Below are positions 13,401 to 25,400 of a stretch of DNA of 64,000 nucleotides, piece after piece. The translations under genes were made by a program, and so were the position numbers. The notes beneath the pieces are model-generated. The model did not search any database. It had not been told where the DNA came from and worked only from the letters and a program-made list of their open reading frames with translations. The stretch covers positions 13,698,501 through 13,762,500 of the forward strand of contig CM062202.1 of NCBI GenBank assembly GCA_031216445.1, written 5' to 3'. The stretch's first letter is position 1. Each line of letters opens with the position of its first letter. Origin of the DNA: Lateolabrax maculatus. Lineage: Eukaryota > Chordata > Actinopteri > Acropomatiformes > Lateolabracidae.

Positions 13401-16400
13401 TCTATACAACAGACATGCACAAGACTTACTAAATGACTAAGTTTCGAAAACAACTTTTAAATGCTGCCATCTAAAAATGAGGTTTTGATTATATGGTAAA
13501 TAATACAATTTTCTCACCTCTCCTTTGATGAGGTCCCTGTGCTTTGGACAATAGACTTTCTTGTCCTCCAGAAAGACGCAGTGGCACTGGCGGGCGCACA
13601 TGAAGTGGTAATTGCTGGTGCAAGAGGTGAGGCAGCAGCCAACTGTGGCCCCTGGCTTTTGACACTTCTCACAGCGCTGAATACACAGTACAACAGGTTG
13701 TAATAATCTGTACAACAAATATACATTGGAAATAGAGCAGGAACAGTGTTGGACAAAGTGTCTTACCAGCTGTTTTCCCCTGAGAACAGCCATGTGAACA
13801 TTCTTCAGCGAGCCGTCATCATCCTCAAACACCTCAGCAGACCACAGGGCACAGTTCACATGGGTCCACTCATTCTGACCGATGTACAACAGCCTGCCAC
13901 CCTCCTGAAACAAACAGGCATGTTACAAATGACACAAAGACATTCTTTTTTGTGTAAAAGAGAATCTAAGCAGATTTCTGACTCACATTAGTGTTCTCGT
14001 CTCCATACTTCAGACACAGAACACATTGCCTGTTATCACTAACGCCTGGCGGAGGAGGGAGCTCAGGACTGTCTTCACGATCTGAATAGAAGACATCAAG
14101 GTTCAAGGTTATCTTTATTGGCCCGCTAGGGGAAATTTGTTTTGCAGCCAGGGTTCACATTAAAACAGAATACAAAGAGACAACATCAATGACACATCAG
14201 CACAATAAATCACAGAACAAGAGAAGGGAATGGAAATTCAAAGTGCACATGTACAAGAGCGCAAATGTGCAAGTGTGCAAGGGACGAAAGGGGTGCATGT
14301 TTGAATTTATAAGAAACCTAGTAAGTGACAAAAACAGTGTGCATGTAAGTATTTGAACACATATTTGCCAACTGCCTTACCAGGTAGAAGTGGAGGCAGT
14401 GGGGGTAGAGATGGAGGGAGAGGAGGAGGGGAGGCTGGAGAATCTGGTTCACCAGGGGTCTTGGGTCGGGGAGCTGGGATGATCTTTTTCATGAGGTGGG
14501 GGTGCTCAGCGCGGGAAAGCTCCTGTCTCTCCTGCCACTGGGCGTAGTTGTGGTCCAGGGATGGAGGCAACACAGCATTCGGGAGGAGCCCACTGCTGGG
14601 GAACAAAAGGCATACAGCAGCGGGTACTATTAATTGACATCCTATTAGAACAAACAATGATTCTCAATATATCTAAATCAGTATGAGATAGATAATGTAC
14701 TCTATAATATCACCCATGCACAAACTGTTTGATTTACCAGCTAACTATTTACAAATGTCAAATACCCCTACGTGCGGTCAGCAATTAAAAAGAAAATCCA
14801 AAAGACTGTATGACAGGTGTTGCTTTTTAAAGAAGATGCATGAGATGTGCTGGAAAGCACTAAAAGGGTGTTTAATCCCTCAACACTATCATGCATATTA
14901 TCTGCATTGCTCTGAGCATTTCAGGATTTTTCCCCAAGAAGATATAAAAATTCCTCTGAGTGGTAAGTGAGTAGTGCCACCAGTAATAAATAATCACTTC
15001 CAGGGAGCTTTGCCAAGTTATGTTTTGCCAAGTGAAGGCTGGGTAACTGGTGTGATGTGAAGTCTCAAACTTTATAAGACAGCACAAGCATCTAAGCAGA
15101 CATCCAACCAATGATGGCCACAAGATCCACTGGATGGATCACTGGTTTCCTGGACTGGAGCTGATACATAACGCAATAGACCAAACTGAGAAGTAAACCA
15201 CAATTAGACCACAAATATGTATAAAAGAGTCTTCAAGTGAAATGTAACACTGTTACGGTTTGCCTCCCACAATGCCTGGAGGAAAGGCAGAATAAATGGT
15301 CTGCGAAAGCTGATCGCTAAATATAAGTGAGTGACTGAGATAGTAAGTGAATGAGTGAGTGAGAGAGTAAGTGAACGAGTGAGTGTGTGGGAAAAAATCC
15401 AATATGCAGAGCAGTAAAACCATACCATTCATTACAAAGTGAAAGGTTCAGAAAGAAGTGTCTATGAGCTTTGAACTATTCTTTCTAATAATGTCAAATG
15501 ATAAGCTTGTCATCTCTGTAAACAGCATCAATTATTCAATGTGATAATTTATTTCATTATTAATAACTGATGCAAAGGCATGTGCAGTAATCAATATCTG
15601 CAGTCCTCTATGCATAAGTTTCAGGTAACTCATCACACACTTAGACAAACTGAACTGACTACAGCTAAGGAGAATTGATTTTATTGATCCTGTATTTTCT
15701 ATTCAATAAAGATATGCTGACTTTATCTTAACAATCAAATCAATCAGAGTATGGGCCTCCAATCATCTATTACCTACTTACATTCACCACTAAGCTGTCC
15801 AGTGGGCTCATTAAATCAGAGAAACTGTGGAATCAATTTCATTACTGCAGCTTTAAATCTGGACTGGGAACTTTAATCACAGTCATTGTCATGAGATAAG
15901 GCATGTTAAAAGAAAACCCCTTCACTGATCTACTCCACTCTACTCCACTAATTTCTTAACTTGTTAAAAAGAGTATCTTTCATGGTTGAGAAAGCGTTTT
16001 AGTTGTGATTCCCAAAACTGAACATCTCACAACCTAACCAAAAAGTGACTATTATATGAAATCCTTATCTTGTCCCTTGGCTGTTATTTCTACTTATTTT
16101 ACTCAGAGGTTGTTGGTACAGTCAGCCCACACATTTTATTAATATTAGTTAACTGCTTTCTGGTTTGATGGTACAGCTTCTCCCAGAAAAAAACCCACAT
16201 CTTACTCCTCATTTCAATAATTATAGACTTAAAGTTCCTGAAAACTTCAGTTCTTCTCCGAGGTCTTTGGATGGTTTCATATTACAGGAGTATTAAGTTC
16301 GAATTTTCTTCTCTGTAATTACAAACATAACTTGCACTACAAGTTTAGAAAATAGCAGCACATCACACACTTCACAATACTATGAAGACTGAGAGCACTG

Positions 16401-19400
16401 CCTGCTAGAGGGTGCTGCTTAAATATTTACTTTCTTTCATATTAGTTTGAGCTTTTATTTTAACTATTTGTCCAGTACTTTAACCTGGTTTTAGCCCTGT
16501 ACTTTCAACCCTTTTGAATTACAAAAAAAAAAAAAACTGCTACAGTACGTACATAAATCTACTTAATATTCAAAAACATGTTTAAATAATTACATCAAAA
16601 CATCGTAAATGTAATCTAGAACCAACTGGTAAAGATAAATGATAGCTTACATAACTGTAATGAGCTACTCAGAATAGTTGGATACTCTGCACTGAACACT
16701 ATGTAATCAGTAAAACCTCTTGTATTGACTACGGTGTGATAGACACTCACTTGGCAGAGACGTTTTGCCTTTCCCAGAACCTGGACTCTTTTACTTTGAA
16801 CCATGGGAAGATTCGGTCCATTTGCTGAAACAGAAAACATTGGATGACGTTTAAAGATCAGCCTAAAAAAGCACTTGAACAGACCTGCATATGATACCAA
16901 AGAACAACAGAAGAGCCCTAACTTGATATTGCCATACCTTGGATACTTAACCTATACCTGCTAAAGGGGCGCCCCAATCAGAATTTTTTCAGTACTCAAT
17001 CAAGTTTTTTTTCAATTTTCAAAAGCATCAAACGTGTTTGTGAGCATGTGTGTCTGAGAAGAATATGGCATCATATAACTGGATAAAGAACAAATAAACT
17101 GTCTGATATGACTCAAAATGTACGGGGGTTGTGGGGACTGATATGATCCATATGATCCAGAGCTGATTTGAAGTTCTTACCCGAATGAAGAAAGACTTGA
17201 CCATGCTGTTGGCTTTCCTGCTCTCAGGCTGGCCACCGTCACTGTTGATGGCCGTCTGAATGATTCGCACGATGTCATCACTAAACTCCAGCTGGGAGGG
17301 AAATGGTGAACAGAAACACACATGCAGAGAGTAATTGTTAAAACAGTGAATCGCTGATGAACATCGGTGGAAAGGTCATAACAGTATCTGTCTGTGTTAA
17401 TTTACCATTATACAGAACAGGCCTGACCATGGACTGAAGAAAAGATTACACATACAATACTGAAATCTACTTTAAAAGATGCTTTAAAGCTATGATTCTT
17501 TTAAATACAGACTGCTTTGCAGGCTTGTCATGGTGTCTGAACTAACTCTAGTCATTCCAAACCTGCATCAAATCATTAGGCAAACAGACTCTCATTTTTA
17601 GAAAGTGTTCACCCATGGTAAGCTTGCATAGGTCCCTCCTATCCTCTAATAAAAGCACAGTAATACATACACATAACTGCATTTGGGTAAAACACAGCAG
17701 ACAACATACATCTCATTTGGTCCAGCACTTCTTGAGACTCTTGAAAGATAACAAACTTACCACTGAATTGTAACGGCCTTTGTCCATCTTTTTCTCAACA
17801 GACTCCAGGTCTGGAGGGGAGTCACTGGGAGGTGTGGGGGTGACTTCTGTCAGGACTGGAGGATCTGGGCCCTCCGGGGAACGACGGGATGGAAGACTCT
17901 CCTCTGTCTCTGGGTTCAGCTCCGGAGGCTTCACCGCCTGCCACAAAGCCAGAGTTAGACACCGAGTTTGGCTGTGGTTGCTGCTTCAGCTGTTTGTGAC
18001 TAAATATGTCTGTGTATCCCTCAGTGTTTACTCTGTATTCATGAGTGCAGCACAGTAATTTCAAACTTTAAAAATACGAATGTTTCAATTTAATGTTTGC
18101 AATATGGTAACCCTGGCAAAGAATCACAGCAGCTTGTACTGAAACCGCAGTAGAAGAAGCAGCAGTATGTGAATCTAACCTGTCTGTAGCGTAGCAGGTG
18201 TGAGGATGTGCGCGAGTTGAGCAGTGCAGTGAGGACATGGCGAACGCAGCCCTGAAGCTCCCTCTCCAATGCCGTCCTCCACTCGGCCGGATGGCGTTCG
18301 GTACATTTGGTACACGTGTAGGCAACACTCTCTGGTAGCTTTGATAGCAGCTCGTACATTTCATCTAGGAGACAGGCAAAAGATGACGGGTCATTACTGC
18401 TCCCATTATTAGGTTTATCGTCTTTCAGCCTCTTATCAGCATGACAGCACTCACAGGACGGCCTGTCAGTCAGTGGCACAGACACTGACAACTGACGAGA
18501 CAAATGCAACAAGTGCTGCTAAACACTAAAGTTCTCTACTTGTTTATGAAAATACAGTAAACTTGTGTTTCATCTTCTGCTCTGGTTTTTTTTGGGCCCA
18601 CTGACCTGTCAGGTTCTCACACTTGGCATGAACCCAGTGGTTGCAACGGCCACACTCCATCATCTTGCTGTCGTAGTCATCATCATCATAGCATTTATCA
18701 CACAGTGGGCAGAAGTTTCCTAAGAGAAAAGAGATGGAACATGTACAGTGAGTTTAGAGCACTCAGTACAGTGCTTGGATTCAAGTGCGGTCCTTGCTCA
18801 AGTTACTGATGACTTCGAAGTCTTCAACATACAGGTCAGATTCTTAAGAAATCCTTATCCTTAAATCTCGGTGTATAGTGGTGTATATACAATCACTCTC
18901 AACAGTGAACACCATTTTTCACCATTTTGCTCCACATGCTTGTCACTTACCTTTAGCAAAGAGTTTGGCACAGTCATGACACATGGAGAAGTCATGTGAC
19001 CACTGGGCATCCCAGGACTTCCCAGGTTTAGTGGCTCCACAACTCTTACAGCGCACACACTTCGTGCACACCTGAAAAGAAAGAACACATGGACAAGGTG
19101 GTGACTACATGGTAGAAACTTGCAAGCAGTTGTGTTAAGAGTAGGAATGGTGTGAAAGGGACTAAGATGCTTTCAAAGACACTGCCTGTGAGAGGGTCCC
19201 ATGAATGTAAGTAGCACAAACATGAGAAGCAGGAAAAATGTGTGAACAAAAGAAGAGGTAAGAGAAAAATGTGTGAGCGTAATGTTAAAGTTTGGTCAGG
19301 AACTGGTGAAACTGTTAGTTACATAAAAGGGGAGAGGGTGGACAGGAGTCTAAAGGAAGAGTAGTGTGTATCCATACCCAGACTCTCTTCTTCTTGGTGG

Positions 19401-22400
19401 GTCTGGTAGGGTGGTTGGGACCCAGGCACTCTGGGTGATAGCTGTTACGGCACTTATCGCACTCCAGCAGCTGCTGCTACAGTGACAGAGGCCAAAAGTG
19501 AGATTAATTTAAATATCAAACGAGGCAACATTTTCCATGCCCAACAAACAAGACCATTCTTGTTCACAACAAATTAGACTATAAATATGTCACCTGGATT
19601 TGACCTGTATTGCTAGTATTCACCTAAGCCAATCAGTGTTCTTTCTTATTGAAATGAATGAATGAGTTAGATGCAACATGACAGTGTCTTCAAAAGATGA
19701 TCCGTGTATCTAAGATTTTATTACGAGATTTAACTACAGTGCTCCTCCCAGTTTATTGAGGGGTACATAGTGGGCTTCATGAATGGGTGAACATAATTAT
19801 CAAAAGCATTGCGATGCAGCGATAGTGTGAGCTGTATAGAGCTGTGCTTGGCAGGGTTTGTAGACAGCCACTTAAGTGCAAACTGCAGTCAAGTTTTTCC
19901 TGTGGCTTTGGGTCAACACAATTACCTTTAACAACACACACACCTATCCTGCAGAACTTTGTTTCCATTGCAAGCCAAGAGCCACTTATGAAAAATAAAA
20001 ATAAAAAGCCATGGACAAGTAACTGTTTGAAAAACTTCCACTTTCTATTTGTTTGGCAATAAAACAGTGCTAAATGTTTAAGGTGCATTAAAAGGTGCCC
20101 TGTGGAGTTTTTGAACACTAGTTGTGCTATGGAGCAGTATTTATTTTAAAGCTGGGTCCCTGTGTCGTTTGTTGCACATTCCTGCCAATGGTTTTACACT
20201 ATTTTATTGATCTACAGATGATGGTAACATACCAAGAACTGCAGCAATGCACTAGCAAAGGTCGGGAGAGGAAGACTCCTAGCAAGTAAACATGGATATA
20301 AACAATGCAGGCTTCAAACGCTGGAGAAAAATTGGCTTTGCAAATTTATTTTGCACTCAACACATTTGTTAGACCTCAAGGATACAAAAACATTTGAAGA
20401 TGTTTGGTGGGTGATACGGCCTGTAAACAGAAACTGTGTTTCAACAAGAAAACTCCATAGGGCACCTTTAAGTAAGATTTCAGATTGTGCGAGATATGAC
20501 GTCTCTGATATCTGCAGCAGTTTAAAGTTCCAGTAGCCTTAACCATGAGCGGAGATTTTACGGTCTCAAGGCCATGCTCTGTTGTGAAAATCAGAGAATG
20601 CCAGAGACCTGCTGTTGTTGAAGCAGATCAAAGTAATAAATGACTTGATGCCCTTTGGGTAGAGATTTTTTTCTAGTTGCAAGAAATCCATTTTTCTTAG
20701 CGTTGCCTGGTTTATAATGACCAATGACCAACACATCTATACAACTTGTACCAACAGGACAAAACAGTCCAACAGGCTGTTTAACTGTGTTGCGTAGGCC
20801 AAATATGTTTAGACATAATTCTACAGTGACAACCATACAAGGCTCACACCATGCACATTTTACACAGGACTTGCGTTAAATAATAACATCATGGCAGGAA
20901 TCCAAGAAGCTGATTAAGTGCTGTCTGTTGGCAAGGCTAGCAAGCTTCTTTCTAGGGAAGATCCTCCAGCCTTCACACACTGTCACTCTAAACTAAGCCT
21001 CTTTTGTGTACATCTTTAAAATGAGCAAAACTGTACTGAATGGCTTACTTTAGTTTTCTGGTGCTGGCGTCCGCAGGCCTGGCAGAATCTGCATCGTCGA
21101 CAACACCAGTTCTCGAACTGCTCCTGGAGAGGGCGCTCCGATTCCCCCAGGCAAAAGAGATGGAACGGTTCACAGCATACCTGACAGAAGACAAACTAAA
21201 GATACAGAGAAAGAGAGAAAAATTACACATAAAGAAGGGGGAGTATAAAATAAATATAATATGCTAGAACATAGGTTTAACCATTGTTCTGACAAAAGAA
21301 TGAGAAATTGAAAAATCAAACGTTTGAAGACAGTGATAATTTTTTTTTACCTCAACATTTCCACTGCTTGCGCATAAGAAGCAGAGCACCCTGGATGTGA
21401 CAGGCACCGATGTGAGCAGGCTGAGGCCGCCAGCCTCCCACACCTTTTCAACATCATGGTCCCTCTTGAAATCCACTCTGATACGATGCACTCCGTCGCA
21501 GGGCGCTCTGGACTTCGTCTGGCCCCTAGTCGAGGGAGTGCTCAGCCAGTTTAAAGTACTGCTGCTGGGGGGTTTAGTGGTCAGCGGCTTCTCAGACAAG
21601 AGGAGAGTGACAGAAGAGGGTGAATATCACAAATTAAACGGGGTGTATACAGTAAGCGTCCACAGTTTTGATTAGAATTATGTGGAAATTAAAAAATAAA
21701 AAGCAACTGGATAAAGCTTACACTTTAACTACTTCTTACCTTGTCTTTTGGTCTCGGTTTAGGAGATGGAGGAACAGAGCGAGAAGTTGGTTTCTTCAAC
21801 TGTTTTGATTCAACTGTAAAGAAGAGATAATATTCAAGTAAGAATAGAGTTAAGTATACAATATATTTGTAATACAGGACAAAAAAAGTGCAGTTTTTTA
21901 TTTTACCTGAATCTGAAATTGTTGTAGTTGAGCTCTGCTGTTGCGATGAGTGCTGCAGGGGCTTCTTCTTGGGCTCGCTCGAAGGAATCTTGGGTGAAGC
22001 ATCTTTTTTGGAAGGTGCCTGACTAGTAAGTGGCCGTTGCTGCTGTTGGGGTGGTTGATGAGGTTGCGTAGACTGGGAGGGGGAATTCTGGGCTGAAGAT
22101 GATGGGGAGGACGATGATGAGGATGAAGATGATGATGAAGTGGAAGAGGAGGACGAGGAGGAGGAGGAGGATGTTGGTACAGACTGCTGTGGTTTGTGCC
22201 CCTTCTTATTCGTGACACTGCTCGTGACTGAGAGCTGTTTTGTGTCTGGTGTCGGGGCTGGAGACTGAGTCTGGACTGTGACTATGCTGGGGGCCTGAGA
22301 GGGTTCGACTGGGGCCGGGGAAGATGCGAGGGCTGGAGACGATTGCTTTGACGACGGCTGCGGTCTTGACTTCTCCTCTCCCAACTTGAGCGGAGGAGTA

Positions 22401-25400
22401 TCACTCTTTTTGCGGGGAGGCTCCTCTTTTGGTGGTGCAGGAGTGGGTTTAGGGCCAGACTCTGACATCGGTCCCTTTACCGGATTGAGACCCTCCTTCT
22501 TCTCAGACAACTTATTCTTTTTCTTGTCTTTCTTGCCTTTGCCTTGCTTCTGAAGAAACATCTTTGAGGGCATCCACTGCAAGTTCTGACACTTCCTCAT
22601 CCTGTAGACAGAGACACATACAAAATTCAACCTTTGATGTCTTATAATTCCATTAAAAATTAATTTGTTATGAAATGGTCATTTAATCTTTCAAGACTTA
22701 CTTAAACATTACAATAATCTATTGTAACAGCTCATCAACTAAGACTCACTTGCAACATTGCTTTTTAATGTTCCGTCCTCCAAATTTAGGCTTGTCGAGA
22801 CAGTTGGTACAGACACCACAATCTTCTGGAACTTGGCAGCCTGAGCATTGGCCACAGCGTCGCGACCGACGACCCTTTTTGGGAGGAGCTTCTTGAACGG
22901 CTTTTTGCCGTGTCTCCCGTGGCTTTATGGGAGGGGACTGAGGCTCTGCCTCTTCGGAGCCTGCTACTGATGACTTGTCTGCAAAAAGAGATACATCATA
23001 GATAGATATTATCATTACTGACGCACAGTATTTACTAGACTTGCCGGGGGTTTAAGACACAGATTTTGGGCCTGGTCAGGAAAAAGCACAACAAAAAAAC
23101 ATATTTAGCCAATAATATGACAAATGTGAACCTTGGATTCAGTCTCTTTTTAAAACAGTGACATATATTGCTTTAAATGATAGCACTTCCGCACTTAACA
23201 GTAGTCCATAGGTAGTGTTTTAATGGAAAAAAATATGATATCATGTGTGCTGTACAGGAGCTTGTCTAAAACACAGATGTGCTCAGATCAAATGACCAGG
23301 AAAACATGGGAATTATATCACTGAGCTATTCATATATCACTGACATCAGGTCCTCTAGCCTCACAAAAGTTCACATGTTCCAACATGGCATGAAAGCAGT
23401 CAAAATAACAGGAACAGGGGAGCCAAACTCTGCTCCTTCCATCACCACTTCACTGTGTACTTGTGCTGTCATTGATGACTGGATTTCTCTGCTCTTGTGA
23501 TTAGTCTTTCATCACCCCATGCTGCAGAACTTTTTCGGGACTCACACAGATGTTGTGTCATAAATAATAAACGCTCAGCTCTGACTGTTGTTTAAGTCAG
23601 AGTGCTTTACACTGAATCTGTAAACACATCAGCCTACTGTAATATATATATGTTGAGCAGTGTATTCTTGTGTAAAGTGGCCTGTTAATCCTGATAATGT
23701 GTAGTTTGTGTTTTTCCAGTTTTATGAATTCTTATTCGGTGTTTTTTTTCTTGCACTGCTATCGTTACTGCTAGCCTAAAAAGTGTGACTATTGACCTAT
23801 TCACCAATGGCAATTCTATTAAATGTGTATTCAAGTCCATTATCATGCTCAGAAAAATCTCCACATAGTTGTAATCCACATGCAGGTCAAATGAGGGGTA
23901 AGTTCAGTGTGCCTCACCATCATTCCCCATGGAAGATAGGATCTTCTCTCTCTCCTCCCAGGGCAAGGCACTAAGTGTGGGCATGTCGTCGGGGAACACT
24001 GCCCTATTACGGCCAAGAGCCACAGCTGCACGACGACATACATGTTTGATGCGTGGGCCACGGACTGAAGTCTCTGACGAGTCACTCTCTTGACCCTGCT
24101 CACAAACACACATCACCGAAAAAATGAAATAAATATTTAAAGAGCATGCTTTATAATAATAACAAATACACAGACAACCACACACCACCACAAATGTACA
24201 ATGCAACAAGCTGACATTTTCTTATGTCCTTAGAGGGTAATTGCATTTCAATAATGATGATGAGATGGCAGAGGAGGAGGGATAGGTACTGTCATTATAA
24301 GACCTTGGGCCGAGGCTATGATGAACTGGGACAGGGATTTTTGTGTATGACTATCACATCCTTTAGATTAACAGTAGAAGAACAGATAAGTATATTCTGT
24401 TCAAAGGACAATACTTTCAAAAGCACAGCCAGTGCTGCTTTCTGCATAATGTATGAGGCTCACAGAATTCCCCCTAAGTAACACCCTCGGTGGGACTTTC
24501 CTATTATCAAGTTTCGCTTTAAGTACAAACACAGATGTTTATTTATAGAAAATATTCATAGCATCATTATAGTTGCTTGAGGCTATATGATGAGAATGAG
24601 AAAAACAGATAAGTTTTTTGTTAAGGGGCACAATGAATGTGAAGGCAAGACATGAAAGGAAAAACTGACCTGGACCTTGGTCTGGTCTGCAGGCTTCAGC
24701 TTACTCTTCTTGATCTCAAAGAGCTGGGCTTTGGCCTTCTTCAGTAGCCCAACAACCTGCTTGTCAGTCACAGGCTGTTTCTCTGCTTGTGCCAACATTG
24801 ATCCAAGAGACGAGACAGGGAGCTGTTGTCTGCCTGGCTGCCCTGGAAGGCTTGCTGTCTGCTGGCTAGGGGCACTTTGTTTCTCTTTCTCCTTTTCCCC
24901 ATCCTCCATCTCTGCTCCTTTCTCAGAGGGTCTGCCTTTCTTAGATAGCCGCCCTTTAGCAATGGGTATGGGAACAGGTGAATGGAGCCCACGCACCTCT
25001 GAGGAAGCAGTGTCAGAAACCATGTCCACTGACGTTGATTTTTTTCTCCCTGGAGCCTTTTTTGGAGCAAGAGCTAAAACAGCATCTTCTGAGTCCCTCC
25101 CATCCACAGTAAACAGGCTGGAAGGTGCATTGGGGGAGCCATCTGGTGTAGAAACCTTACTTCTTTTCTCCAAATCCTTCCTCCCTTCCCTCTTATTCTC
25201 CTTCTCTTTCTCTGAATCCCTTTCTTTTTCCTTTGGAGCAGGTTCCTGAGGAGCTGACAAGCTTTTTTCCTTACCTCCTTTCCCAGCTCCTCGCCCCGTG
25301 TCCTGGGCACTGGAAGGAAAGAGAGGGAAAAGTGGGGAAGAAACGGATGATGTAGTTGACAAAGGAGGTGGGTTTCCGGCAGACCCTCTCCTGCTATCAG

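Noticed and set aside
24677..25249. Plus-strand open frame of 190 codons
   Set aside because: It lies opposite kmt2a exon 3, whose minus-strand frame matches MLL1 throughout. The plus-strand product is low-complexity with no family resemblance and is a shadow of the GC-rich coding strand.
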